This document shows, piece after piece, positions 20,768 through 29,010 of a stretch of 64,000 bases of DNA. This DNA comes from JAQBQH01 sp035607415. GTDB lineage: Bacteria; Myxococcota_A; Polyangia; Palsa-1104. The translations under genes were made by a program, and so were the position numbers. Below the pieces are notes generated by a model that was not told the DNA's origin, did no database searches, and was given only the letters and a program-made list of their open reading frames with translations. Positions within the stretch are counted from its first letter, which is position 1, and every line of letters starts with the position of its first letter. The stretch spans positions 1-64,000 of the forward strand of contig DATNAQ010000044.1 in NCBI GenBank assembly GCA_035607415.1. Reading direction: 5' to 3'.

Positions 20768-20794
20768 TCGATCGAGCCTCCTCGCCGACGCACC

Positions 20795-20818
20795 ACCCGA
20801 CTCTGGGGGGCGTCGGGT
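20795..20818 (+). terminator. hairpin after the Lys-rich protein gene
   Basis: ACCCGAC (20795-20801) and GTCGGGT (20812-20818) form a 7-base-pair stem with a G-rich loop, 28 bases after the stop codon. Only two T follow directly, so termination strength is uncertain. Confidence 0.4.
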
Positions 20819-20841
20819 TCGGTACCCGATCCTTATAATCG

Positions 20842-21093
20842 ATGGCTGTGACACGGCGAGGAGGCGCGTTCGCGCTTGCGTGGGTGCTCCTGGTGGGCGC
20901 CGGCGCGAGCGCGTGCAATTCGACGGGCAGTGGATCGGGCCCGTCGCCGCCGAACAATACGGACTTGTCGGTGTATCAGGCGTGCGAGAGCGTTTGCGTG
21001 CGGCCGTCGGACTGTGCGATGGCGTTCAATGACGATGGGATCTGTCCGCCCGGCTTCCTCTGCGCGCTTCGCTTCTCCTGCAATCCAGACTGA
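20842..21093 (+). CDS. small Cys-rich lipoprotein
   Basis: The product is 83 residues with a signal peptide (ALAWVLLVGAGASAC) ending in a lipobox, a Gly/Ser/Pro linker and a compact Cys-rich end. After the lipid-anchored Cys there are six further Cys (CESVCVRPSDC, ICPPGFLC, FSC), which could form three disulphides. The CxxxCxxxxxC pattern resembles the small disulphide-rich domains common in myxobacterial surface proteins. No function can be assigned. It lies between the Lys-rich protein and the VWA protein on the same strand, with about 75-80 bases on each side, so independent promoters are possible. Confidence 0.7.
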   Translation: MAVTRRGGAFALAWVLLVGAGASACNSTGSGSGPSPPNNTDLSVYQACESVCVRPSDCAMAFNDDGICPPGFLCALRFSCNPD

Positions 21094-21173
21094 CCGACCC
21101 ACGTTTGCCGAGGCCCACGAGGGGGTAGATCCTTTCGGCCGGTCCTGCGTTTGTCCTGAGCGGAGGGAGTTTC

Positions 21174-22352
21174 ATGGACAAGCGCAAGTTGACCACCTAC
21201 GGCCTCATCTCCGGCGTCCTCATCCTCGCCGCCTGGGCCGCCTCGGCCATGCCGCGCCAGCACGGCAGCAACCTCGTCTCCACCGATCCGACGACGACCA
21301 ACACGCACACGCCGTCCCACGTCACCATCCCGCAGGCTCCCCCGCGCGTGGAGCTCGTCTTCGCCCTCGACACGACCGGCTCCATGTCCGGCCTCATCGA
21401 CGGCGCCAAGCGCAAGATCTGGTCGATCGCGCAGTTCATCGCCGAGGGGCAGCCCAAGCCCGACGTGCGCATCGGCCTCGTCGCCTATCGCGACATCGGT
21501 GACGCCTACGTGACGCGCTTCTACGACCTGTCCGACGACCTCGACACCGTGTTCGAGCACCTCTCGTCATTCGAGGCGGGCGGCGGCGGCGACACGCCCG
21601 AGCACGTCTCCAAGGCGCTCTACGACGCCGTCTACAAGACCTCGTGGACCGCCGATCAGTCGGCGCTCAAGCAGATCTACCTCGTCGGCGACGCGCCGCC
21701 GCACACCGACTACTCCGACGGCTACGACTACAAGAAGATCTCCAAGCACGCCCACGACCTCGGCATCCACATCAACACCATCCGCTGCGGCTCCGATCCC
21801 GAGACCGCGATGGTGTGGAACCAGATCGCCAACAGCGCCGCCGGCGAGTTCGCCTCCATCGACCAGACCGGCGGCGTGCGCGTGGCCGCCACGCCCTTCG
21901 ACGGCGAGATGCAGAAGCTGAACGCCGCGCTCGTCGGCACCGCCATCGGCTACGGCCGCGGCCGCGCCGAGGTCACGCGCAAGGTCGCCACCGCCACCGC
22001 GATGTCGGCGCCCGCCGCCGCCGATCGCGCCGGCTACTTCGGCGTCAAGGGCGGCGCCGTCGGCGGCGGAGGCGATCTCGTCGACGACGTCTCCAACGGC
22101 AAGGCCAGGATCGGCGACGTCAAGGCCGAGGAGCTGCCCGCCGAGATGGCGGCGATGGACGAGTCCAAGCGCGAGGCCTACGTGAAAGAGAAGGTGGCCG
22201 AGCGCAACAAGATCCAGACCGAGATCAACACCGTCGCCAAGCACCGCCAGGAGTGGCTGAAGAAGAACGCCAAGGACAAGACGGACGCGTTCGACGTGCA
22301 GGTCGAAGGCGCGCTCAAGAAGCAGGCGAAGTCGATCGGTCTCGCGCTGTAA
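21174..22352 (+). CDS. von Willebrand factor A domain protein
   Basis: The product is 392 residues. An N-terminal uncleaved hydrophobic segment (YGLISGVLILAAWAASAM) implies membrane anchoring. The VWA domain (about 58-265) has the metal site DTTGSMSGLID, a DxTGS variant of the MIDAS, and VGDAPPHTDY. The C-terminal third is helical and charged (AAMDESKREAYVKEKVAERNKIQTE...), probably coiled coil. GGAGGGAG sits just upstream of the ATG, a strong ribosome site. VWA proteins bind partners through a metal ion, often outside the cytoplasm; the partner here is unknown. The last 38 bases overlap, tail to tail, the end of the helicase gene on the other strand. Confidence 0.88.
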   Translation: MDKRKLTTYGLISGVLILAAWAASAMPRQHGSNLVSTDPTTTNTHTPSHVTIPQAPPRVELVFALDTTGSMSGLIDGAKRKIWSIAQFIAEGQPKPDVRIGLVAYRDIGDAYVTRFYDLSDDLDTVFEHLSSFEAGGGGDTPEHVSKALYDAVYKTSWTADQSALKQIYLVGDAPPHTDYSDGYDYKKISKHAHDLGIHINTIRCGSDPETAMVWNQIANSAAGEFASIDQTGGVRVAATPFDGEMQKLNAALVGTAIGYGRGRAEVTRKVATATAMSAPAAADRAGYFGVKGGAVGGGGDLVDDVSNGKARIGDVKAEELPAEMAAMDESKREAYVKEKVAERNKIQTEINTVAKHRQEWLKKNAKDKTDAFDVQVEGALKKQAKSIGLAL

Positions 22353-24783
22353 CCTCCGCCCCGCCCCCCTCCGCCTTCATCGCCTCCTCCACCAGCGGCG
22401 CCGTCGGTCCCGTCGACACCAACCACAGCTGATGCGTCGCGCGCGTCGCCCCGATGTGTAGAAGATGGCGCGCCTCGACGGTGTCCGGGTAGCTCGACGC
22501 GTTCACATCGAGCAGGATGACGTAGTCGAACTCCAGGCCCTTGACCTGCCCGACATCGGTGACGTCGACGCCCGGCGCGAACGCGAAGTCCTGCCGCCGC
22601 ACGCGCCGGAGCTGCGGCACCTCGGCGCGCGCCAACGCCCCCCACCACGCATCGGCCTGCCCCGCGTGGCGCGTGAGCAGCGCCACCGACGCCGCCGGCT
22701 CGCGGCCGAGCAGCGAGCGCAGCGCATCGGCCACGAACGCCACCGCCTCGCCCATGCCGTCGAACGGATGCAGCGTCACCTCGGCGCCCGGCCGCGCCTC
22801 GACGTCGGTCGTCTCCGCCGCCAGCGGCCCGAGCACGCGCTGCGCGAAGCGCATCACCGGCGCCGTCGAGCGATAGGCGAGCCGCAGCGGCCGCACCTTC
22901 ACCGCCGGCACGCCCACGTCGCCGAGCAGCGCCTCCCAGCCGCGAAACGCGTTGTCGAAGATGACCCGCTGCGCCACGTCGCCGGCGATGGTCACCGAGC
23001 GCCGCTCGTTGGTCGCGTAATAGAGCGCCTTCACTTCCGACGCCGACAGATCCTGCGCCTCGTCGAGCGCGATGTGATCGTAGACGAGCGGCTCGCCGTC
23101 GACGCGCACGAGCTCGCCGTGCACGATCTGATACAGCCGCAAGAGGAGCGCGTCGTCTTCCTCGTCGATCCGCGCGCGCGCGCCGCCCTCGCCCGATCCG
23201 TCGTCGAGCGGCAGCCCGTCGATCGGCCGCATGCGCTCCTCGTCGATGCCCTCGAGCTCGGCCGGCTTCTCCTCTTCGAGCTGCATCGTGCACCAGCGCA
23301 CCAGCTCCTCGATCTCGCGCACGCCCGCCGGCTCGAGCACGCCCTCGGCGCGCAGCGCCTCGAGCCGCCCGCGATCGGTGTACAGCTCGAACAGGATGCG
23401 CCGCACGTCGCCGAGCCGGGTCTGCAGCTTGCGCAGCGCCTGCTCCGCCGCGTGCGCCGTCGCCGCCGGCACGTCCATCGCGCCGCGCTCGATCTGCCGC
23501 CGCACCGACCGCGCGCGCCCCACCGCCGGCCTGCCCGCGCTCTGGTCCCACGCCTCGAGGATCCACGACGCGCCCGGCGCATCGCCCAGCCGCGCGACGA
23601 GCTCGGCGCGCGCCGCGGCCAGCTCGAGGTCGACCGCGCGCTCGACCAGCTCGAGCAGCGCCGGGTGCTTCTTCAGCCGCGCCACCGCGACCGGCGTGTC
23701 CTCCGCGTAGCGATCCGGCGCCGACGGCACCAGCCGCTTGCGCAGGTTGCGCGCCCAGCTGCGGAAGGTCATCACCGGCACGCCCTGCACGCCGAGCGCC
23801 GGCAACACGCCCGCGACGTAACGCGCCAGCGCCTCCGACGGCACCACGAACAGGCAGCGCGACGGCTTGAAGTGGCGCCCGTCGTTGAACACGAGGTACG
23901 CGATGCGATGCAGCGCCACCGTCGTCTTGCCCGAGCCCGCGCCGCCCTGGATGACGACGAGCCCGGTGGCCGGCTCGGTGATCAGCTCGAACTGCGCGCG
24001 ATCGATGAGCGCCGCGATCTCCGGCAGCGCCTTGTTCGCCTCGTGCGACGAGCGCGCCGGCTCCATGCGACGCCGTCCGCGCGGCACCGGCGGCCCCGGC
24101 CGCGGTGGACGCGCCGCCGTCCCCTGCCCGCCGGCGAGGAGCGCCACCTCGTCGCCGTAGAGCTCCGACCACTCGCCCTCGCCCGACGCCACGAAGGTCC
24201 CCTGCGGGCAGCCGATGCGGCGCAGCTTGCCGCCGGCGATGGTCACGTTGCGCCGCGCCTCGACGATACCGCGCAAGGTTCCGCCCGCGACCTCCTCGTC
24301 GTAGTCGTCGCCTTCGTCGTAGCGGTAATAGACCTGCGACACCGGCGCGTCACGCCAGTCGACGATCTGCACGCCCGCCGCGCGATCGATCAGTCCCCGC
24401 CGGCCGATGAGCACGTCCTGCTCGCGCGGCGGCTCGCCCGCTTTGCCCTCGGCACGCAGCCGCATGTGCGCGAAGTATGGCGACGCAGCGTCGATGGGCA
24501 GCGCCGCCTTGCCGCCGCGCCGCCCCGCCGCCAGCGCCGACACGCGCGTCATCTGCTCGACGAGCGACGGCAGATCTTCCGGCTTCTCGTCGGCGAGCTG
24601 GTCGCGCAACGCGATGAGATCACGTTCGAAATCACTCGCGGTCGCGCCCCCGGGCAGGGCTTCACCTTCGCGCCCCAAGAGCGCGTGCACCCGGCGTAGA
24701 ATGGCGACTTCGTCGTCGACAATCGTGCGAGCGGGTGAATCCGGTGGGACCGCTTTTCGCATGAACGGATCAGTATAATGCAT
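22315..24783 (-). CDS. HelD/UvrD-type superfamily I helicase
   Basis: The product is 822 residues from the ATG at 24783 (a second ATG at 24762 would give 815). An N-terminal helical region (DEVAILRRVHALLGREGE, then DLIALRDQL) and an early insertion (DVLIGRRGLIDRAAGVQIVDWRDAPVS) precede the Walker A motif (IQGGAGSGKTTVAL). This layout is that of HelD-type RNA-polymerase-associated helicases rather than UvrD. Later motifs are DHIALDEAQDLS (Walker B), LAYRSTAPVMRFA, QVKGLEFDYVILLD and HIGATRATHQLWLV. It may recycle stalled RNA polymerase. It is divergent from the CHAD gene across about 42 bases and its 3' end overlaps that of the VWA gene by 38 bases. Confidence 0.85.
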   Translation of the reverse strand: MHYTDPFMRKAVPPDSPARTIVDDEVAILRRVHALLGREGEALPGGATASDFERDLIALRDQLADEKPEDLPSLVEQMTRVSALAAGRRGGKAALPIDAASPYFAHMRLRAEGKAGEPPREQDVLIGRRGLIDRAAGVQIVDWRDAPVSQVYYRYDEGDDYDEEVAGGTLRGIVEARRNVTIAGGKLRRIGCPQGTFVASGEGEWSELYGDEVALLAGGQGTAARPPRPGPPVPRGRRRMEPARSSHEANKALPEIAALIDRAQFELITEPATGLVVIQGGAGSGKTTVALHRIAYLVFNDGRHFKPSRCLFVVPSEALARYVAGVLPALGVQGVPVMTFRSWARNLRKRLVPSAPDRYAEDTPVAVARLKKHPALLELVERAVDLELAAARAELVARLGDAPGASWILEAWDQSAGRPAVGRARSVRRQIERGAMDVPAATAHAAEQALRKLQTRLGDVRRILFELYTDRGRLEALRAEGVLEPAGVREIEELVRWCTMQLEEEKPAELEGIDEERMRPIDGLPLDDGSGEGGARARIDEEDDALLLRLYQIVHGELVRVDGEPLVYDHIALDEAQDLSASEVKALYYATNERRSVTIAGDVAQRVIFDNAFRGWEALLGDVGVPAVKVRPLRLAYRSTAPVMRFAQRVLGPLAAETTDVEARPGAEVTLHPFDGMGEAVAFVADALRSLLGREPAASVALLTRHAGQADAWWGALARAEVPQLRRVRRQDFAFAPGVDVTDVGQVKGLEFDYVILLDVNASSYPDTVEARHLLHIGATRATHQLWLVSTGPTAPLVEEAMKAEGGGAEVTARDRSTSPAS
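24774..24779 (+). promoter_or_regulatory. candidate -10 box for the CHAD gene
   Basis: A perfect TATAAT lies at 24774-24779, about 50 bases before the CHAD start and within the first codons of the divergent helicase gene. No convincing -35 is seen 16-18 bases upstream. Confidence 0.35.
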
Positions 24784-24825
24784 CGCAAACGAGTGAGCGT
24801 AGCGAACGAGGAGGCAGGGTGAGCC

Positions 24826-25716
24826 ATGTCGAAGCCGGCACCGATCGAAGGATTGGACTCCACGTCGCCGCTCGAGGACGCAGCGCGCCGCTCGATCGAA
24901 TCTCGCCTGGGTGACATGCGGCGGTACGAGGAGAAGCTCGCCGGCGCGCCGGAGGCCGACGATGTCCACGACATGCGTGTGGCGTCGCGGCGCCTGCGCG
25001 CGGCCCTGGCCCTGTTCGATCAGAAGAAGCAGCTGCGCCCGGCCTACGACGCCGTGTCGACGCTCGGCGACGCCCTCGGCGAGGTGCGCGAGCTGCAGGT
25101 CCAGCTCGCGTGGTTGCGCGAGGAGCTGGCGGCCGCCTCCGAGCGCGACAAGGTCGGCCTCCAGGCCCTGCTCGAGGAGCGCCAGGGCAAGCTGCCCAAG
25201 AGGGTCGAGAAGCTCGAGGCGGCGCTCGGCACCTGGACGGACGACGGCGTGCCCACCGTCGAGGCGGCGCTGGCGGGCCTGAGCGTGCGCGGCAAGCTCG
25301 GCGGCCATCGCGTGCGCAAGCGGCTCTCGCGCCGCCTGAAGGACACCAGGCGGCGCGCGGCGGCGGCGCTGAAGTCGAACGACCCGCGCACGGCGCACAA
25401 GCTGCGCATCGGCGCCAAGAAGCTGCGCTACCTGGCCGAGCTGGCGCAGCCCGCCTTCCCGGCCGAGATCGCCGCCCTCCTCGATCGCCTCGAGCCGTTA
25501 CAGGAGACCCTCGGGGAGCTGCACGATGCCGACGTGCACGTGCCGATCGTCGAGAAGTTCCTGGTGCGCGCCGACGCCCTGGCGCAGCCGGGCGCGCTCG
25601 TCCTGCTCCGCAGCGAGATGGCGCACCGCGAGGAGCAGGCCTCGGCGCTCGCCGACGCGCTCGGCCGGCTGCGCGAAGATCGCGTGCTGGAATCGCTGCG
25701 CGACGCCCTTTGTTGA
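24826..25716 (+). CDS. CHAD domain protein
   Basis: This 296-residue all-helical protein has the conserved His-containing pairs of the CHAD family: DDVHDMRVASRRLRAAL near the start, then PRTAHKLRIGAKKLRYLAEL and ELHDADVHVP. CHAD domains bind inorganic polyphosphate through His/Lys/Arg-lined surfaces and often locate to polyphosphate granules. No CYTH triphosphatase domain is fused, so this is a stand-alone CHAD. GAGGAGG lies about 12 bases before the ATG. The helicase gene is divergent on one side, and the rhodanese operon starts 18 bases after its stop on the same strand, so read-through is possible. Confidence 0.9.
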   Translation: MSKPAPIEGLDSTSPLEDAARRSIESRLGDMRRYEEKLAGAPEADDVHDMRVASRRLRAALALFDQKKQLRPAYDAVSTLGDALGEVRELQVQLAWLREELAAASERDKVGLQALLEERQGKLPKRVEKLEAALGTWTDDGVPTVEAALAGLSVRGKLGGHRVRKRLSRRLKDTRRRAAAALKSNDPRTAHKLRIGAKKLRYLAELAQPAFPAEIAALLDRLEPLQETLGELHDADVHVPIVEKFLVRADALAQPGALVLLRSEMAHREEQASALADALGRLREDRVLESLRDALC

Positions 25717-25734
25717 GCTACCGTTAGGTCCGTC

Positions 25735-26262
25735 ATGCCGTCGGTGATTCGCGCCCTGGTGCTCGTCGTCGCCGGGGCCGTCGTGGGTCTTGCGGCCAAC
25801 GCCGCCCGCCCGCACGGCCTCCGCATCGCTGCGTTCGCTCCGCCCACCGAGTGCACGGGTGGCGAGCATGGCGCGCCCACGCCGGCGGTGATGAGCGCGA
25901 CCGAAGCCTCGTCGCTGTGCGGCCAACCGAACGTCGTCATCGCCGACACGCGTCCGGAGAACGCCTTCGTCGAAGGGCACGTCGCCGGCGCGGTGCACCT
26001 GCCGTGCGACGCCGGCGGCAAGACCGCCGACGAGGCGCTCGCGCATTTTTCGCACGCGCAAACGATCGTGGTCTACGGCAACTCCACCGACGACGCGCGG
26101 CCGGTCGCCGAAAGCCTGCAGCGGCGCCATCCCGACGTGAAGGTCGCGGTGCTCGACGGCGGCTTCGTCGGCTGGTCGCAGGCGGGGCTGGCGTGCGCGT
26201 CGGGGCCGTGCGCCGACTGCAAGACCTCGAAGGGCCCGCTGTCGAAGGCGTCGAACCCATGA
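25735..26262 (+). CDS. membrane-anchored rhodanese-like protein lacking the catalytic Cys
   Basis: The product is 175 residues. An N-terminal hydrophobic segment (IRALVLVVAGAVVGLAANAA) anchors or exports it. The rhodanese fold is clear: VVIADTRPENAFVEGHVAGAVHLP and VAVLDGGFVGWSQAGL. The active loop, normally VxYCxxGxR, reads VVYGNSTDDAR, so the sulphur-carrying Cys is replaced and transferase activity is not expected there. The C-terminal tail instead has a Cys cluster, ACASGPCADCK, that could carry redox or sulphur chemistry. Its stop overlaps the start of the MauE/DoxX-like gene (ATGA). A Cys-loop-deficient rhodanese next to a MauE-like protein hints at an envelope thiol-redox role. Confidence 0.82.
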   Translation: MPSVIRALVLVVAGAVVGLAANAARPHGLRIAAFAPPTECTGGEHGAPTPAVMSATEASSLCGQPNVVIADTRPENAFVEGHVAGAVHLPCDAGGKTADEALAHFSHAQTIVVYGNSTDDARPVAESLQRRHPDVKVAVLDGGFVGWSQAGLACASGPCADCKTSKGPLSKASNP

Positions 26263-26672
26263 AGGCGCTCGTGCTGGTCGCGCGGCTGGTCGTGGGCGCG
26301 CTGTTCGTCGTCGCCGGGGCGCTCAAGATCGGCGATCCGACGGCGTTCGCCACGGAGATCGCCAACTACCGCTTCTTCGCCGAGCTGGCGCCGTGGCTGG
26401 CGGTGATCTTGCCGGCCACCGAGATCGTCGTCGGCGCCGCGCTGCTGGTCGGCCCGAAGAAGTGGCAGAACGCCGGCGCCCTCGCCGCCATCGGGCTGCT
26501 CGTCATGTTCACCGTCGCCATCGTCCACGTCGTGCGCGCCGGCATCAACGTCGATTGCGGCTGCTTCGGCGGCAACTCCGGGCCGGTCACGGCGTGGACC
26601 GCGGTGCGCGATCTGGCGCTCCTGGCTGCCGCCGCGCTGGTGTTTCGTGGTACCAAGGAGTATGCGAAGTAG
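26259..26672 (+). CDS. MauE/DoxX-like membrane protein
   Basis: The product is 137 residues with four hydrophobic helices. The N-terminal helix (VARLVVGALFVVAGALKIGDP) and the following AxExxNYR...P segment are typical of the DoxX/MauE group. The last loop holds DCGCFGG, two Cys of the MauE type that may be reduced or oxidised at the outer membrane face. Members of this family act with periplasmic redox proteins or in methylamine dehydrogenase maturation. It is translationally coupled to the rhodanese-like gene (ATGA) and overlaps the start of the phosphatase gene by 11 bases, so the three genes form one operon. Confidence 0.82.
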   Translation: MKALVLVARLVVGALFVVAGALKIGDPTAFATEIANYRFFAELAPWLAVILPATEIVVGAALLVGPKKWQNAGALAAIGLLVMFTVAIVHVVRAGINVDCGCFGGNSGPVTAWTAVRDLALLAAAALVFRGTKEYAK

Positions 26673-27936
26673 GCTCCTCGTCGCCGCCGTCGCTTCCGTC
26701 GCCCTTCCCTTTGCCGCTTGCTCGAGCTCGCCGCCGTCGATGGCGCTGACCACCGGCGTCGAAGTCGAGATCCCCGGCTGCCCCTTCACCATCACCACGC
26801 CGAACGAGACCACCGCGCCGGTCAAGGACGACGGCTCCGTCGGCGCCGCGCCCGATCCGCGCGATCAGCACCTCGCCTACGTCGGCGATCCCAAGTCGAG
26901 CATCAGCGTCACCTGGGCCACGGACGTGGGCACGCGCGGCACCACGCTCGAGTGGGGCGCCGACACGAGCTACGGCCACAAGACCAAGGGCTTCTGGTTC
27001 GCCTATCCGACCGACCTCGCGGGCTCGGATCCGCCGTCGGTGGGCATCCACCAGGTGCACCTGTGCGGCCTTTCGCCCGGCACCACCTACCACTATCGCG
27101 TCGGCACCGGCTCTCACATGAGCGCCGACTCCACCTTCACCACGGCGCCCGGCGACGGCCGGCCGGTGCGCGTGCTCGTCTACGGCGACTCGCGCGGCAA
27201 CGCCGCGACCCTGGCGCAGGTCGTCCAGGCCGCGACCGCCGACGCGCCCGACGTCGCGCTCTTCACCGGCGACGCCAACGACCTCGGCAGCATCCAGGAA
27301 GATTGGGAAGCGTGGTTCGCCGCCAGCGCCGGCCTCATCGACCACGTGGCGCTCATGATGGTGCACGGCAACCACGAGATCAATTCGCGCCACTACTACT
27401 CGCAGTTCCCGCTGCCGGGGAATCAGCAGTGGTACTCGTTCGACTTCGGCGCCGCGCACTTCACCGCGCTCAACGACACGCCGCCGTCGGGCGATCCGAC
27501 GAGCATCACCTCGGAGCAGGCGCCGTTCCTCGACGACGATCTGGGCAAGACCTCGCAGCCGTGGAAGCTGGTCACGCATCATCGGCCCGAGTACACGTCG
27601 TCGACCGGCCACCCGCCGGCGACCGATCTGCAGATGGCGTGGGAGTCGATCGTCGACGCGCACCACGTCGACCTCGTGCTCACCGGCCACGCGCACGCCT
27701 ACGAGCGCTCGCACGCCATCGTCGGCGGGCAGGTGGTCGCCGATGGCGCCGGGCCGGTGTACATCGTCGAGGGCGGCGCGGGCGCCGATCCCTACGACGT
27801 GGCGCCGCAGGCGTTCACCGCGTTCGCGGAGAAGATCTACAGCTACGTGCTGCTCGACATCTCGACGTCGTCGCTGACGCTGACCGCCAAGGGCACCGAC
27901 GGCACCGTCATCGACACGATGACGCTCACCAAGTAG
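26662..27936 (+). CDS. purple-acid-phosphatase-like metallophosphoesterase lipoprotein
   Basis: The product is 424 residues from the ATG at 26662, with a lipoprotein signal (VALPFAACSS). An N-terminal fibronectin-III-like domain (SISVTWATDVGTRGTTLEWG, then VHLCGLSPGTTYHYRVG) is followed by the metallophosphoesterase core. Its metal ligands read in order GDSRGN, GDANDL, GNHE, THHRPE and GHAHAYER. This is the arrangement of purple acid phosphatases, though the first motif GDSRG is a bacterial variant. It would act outside the cytoplasm on phosphoesters. It is the last gene of the rhodanese/MauE operon and its stop is only six bases from that of the convergent enoyl-CoA hydratase. Confidence 0.88.
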   Translation: MRSRLLVAAVASVALPFAACSSSPPSMALTTGVEVEIPGCPFTITTPNETTAPVKDDGSVGAAPDPRDQHLAYVGDPKSSISVTWATDVGTRGTTLEWGADTSYGHKTKGFWFAYPTDLAGSDPPSVGIHQVHLCGLSPGTTYHYRVGTGSHMSADSTFTTAPGDGRPVRVLVYGDSRGNAATLAQVVQAATADAPDVALFTGDANDLGSIQEDWEAWFAASAGLIDHVALMMVHGNHEINSRHYYSQFPLPGNQQWYSFDFGAAHFTALNDTPPSGDPTSITSEQAPFLDDDLGKTSQPWKLVTHHRPEYTSSTGHPPATDLQMAWESIVDAHHVDLVLTGHAHAYERSHAIVGGQVVADGAGPVYIVEGGAGADPYDVAPQAFTAFAEKIYSYVLLDISTSSLTLTAKGTDGTVIDTMTLTK

Positions 27937-27942
27937 CGACCG

Positions 27943-28728
27943 CTATTTTCCCTTGAAGGCGGGCGGGCGCTTGTCGACGTAGGCGCTAATGCCCTCTTTG
28001 GCGTCGTCGCTCACGAAGAGCTGCTGCTGCAGCTCGCGCTCGAGCGCCAGACCCGACGCGAAGTCCATCTCGATCCCGCTCGTGACCGCGCGCTTGATGA
28101 GGCCCACCGCCTTCGACGCCTTGCCCGGCGGCACGAACTTCTTGGCGTACTCCATCACCGCCGCGTCGAAGCCCGCTTCGTCGACGAGCGCGTTGACGAT
28201 CCCGAGCGCCTGCGCCTCCTCGACGCTCAAGTTCGCGCCGAGCGCCATCAGCTCGATGGCCTTCGGCCGCCCGACGAGCCGCGCCAGCCGCTGCGTTCCG
28301 CCGGTCCCCGGCAACACGCCGAGCGAGACCTCGGGCAATCCGATCTTGCCCTTGCCCTTCTTGGCGATGCGCAGATCGCACGCCATCGCCACCTCGAGCC
28401 CGCCGCCGACGCAGTGGCCGTTGAGCGCCGCGATCACCAGCTTCGGCGTCTGCTCGAGCCGATTGAGGGTCTCGTTGGCGTGCAAGCAGAAGTTGTACTT
28501 GAACGACGGCTTCGACGTCGCCAGCATCTTGATGTCGGCGCCGGCGCAGAAGAACTTGTCGCCCTCGCCGCGCACCAGGAGCACGTGGACGTCGTCGTCC
28601 ATGCGCGCGCGCAGGATGGCGGCGTCGAGCTCCTGCATCATCTCGTAGCTGTAGGTGTTGGCCGGCGGATCGGAGAGGGTCAGCGTGGCAACGCCGCCCT
28701 CGACGGTGAAACGTACTTTGTCGCCCAT
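27943..28728 (-). CDS. enoyl-CoA hydratase/isomerase
   Basis: The product is 261 residues, the normal length. The oxyanion-hole segments are FFCAGADIKML and GHCVGGGLEVAMACD. Both catalytic Glu of the hydratase type are present, E112 in GGGLE and E133 in LPEV. It should hydrate trans-2-enoyl-CoA in fatty-acid or related acyl-CoA breakdown. This contrasts with the crotonase at 4624-5541, which lacks one of these Glu. No other beta-oxidation gene is adjacent. The gene converges with the phosphatase gene with six bases between stops, and lies 19 bases after the small zinc-ribbon gene on the same strand. Confidence 0.92.
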   Translation of the reverse strand: MGDKVRFTVEGGVATLTLSDPPANTYSYEMMQELDAAILRARMDDDVHVLLVRGEGDKFFCAGADIKMLATSKPSFKYNFCLHANETLNRLEQTPKLVIAALNGHCVGGGLEVAMACDLRIAKKGKGKIGLPEVSLGVLPGTGGTQRLARLVGRPKAIELMALGANLSVEEAQALGIVNALVDEAGFDAAVMEYAKKFVPPGKASKAVGLIKRAVTSGIEMDFASGLALERELQQQLFVSDDAKEGISAYVDKRPPAFKGK

Positions 28729-28747
28729 GGCGGGCGACGATACCGAA

Positions 28748-28960
28748 TCAGCCCGCCTTGGCCAAGCGGATGCGCACGGTGTCTTCGTCGCTGCGCGCGA
28801 TCGGCTGCGCGGCGCGTCCGACGACGAGGCCGCCGTCCCAGGTCACGATCATGTCGCGATTGCACAAATCGCACGGGATGCGGAAGCGCCACGACGCCGA
28901 TTCCGAGCCGCGGACCTTGGTGTCGCAACCGCACCACGGGCAAGGGAATTCGAAGCTCAT
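28748..28960 (-). CDS. small zinc-ribbon-like protein
   Basis: The product is 70 residues from the ATG at 28960. Two Cys pairs, FPCPWCGCDTKV and IPCDLCNRDMIV, are spaced about 28 residues apart, as in a compact zinc ribbon. A basic/acidic tail with VRIRLAKAG follows. Zinc ribbons of this size occur in small nucleic-acid or protein-binding adaptors; nothing more specific can be said. It lies 50 bases from the end of the TMTC-like gene and 19 bases before the enoyl-CoA hydratase, both on the same strand. Confidence 0.6.
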   Translation of the reverse strand: MSFEFPCPWCGCDTKVRGSESASWRFRIPCDLCNRDMIVTWDGGLVVGRAAQPIARSDEDTVRIRLAKAG

Positions 28961-29010
28961 GTGAGCATGCTCAGGGCAGTCGGTGAAGGGAGCAAATTTT
29001 TGTACGCCGA

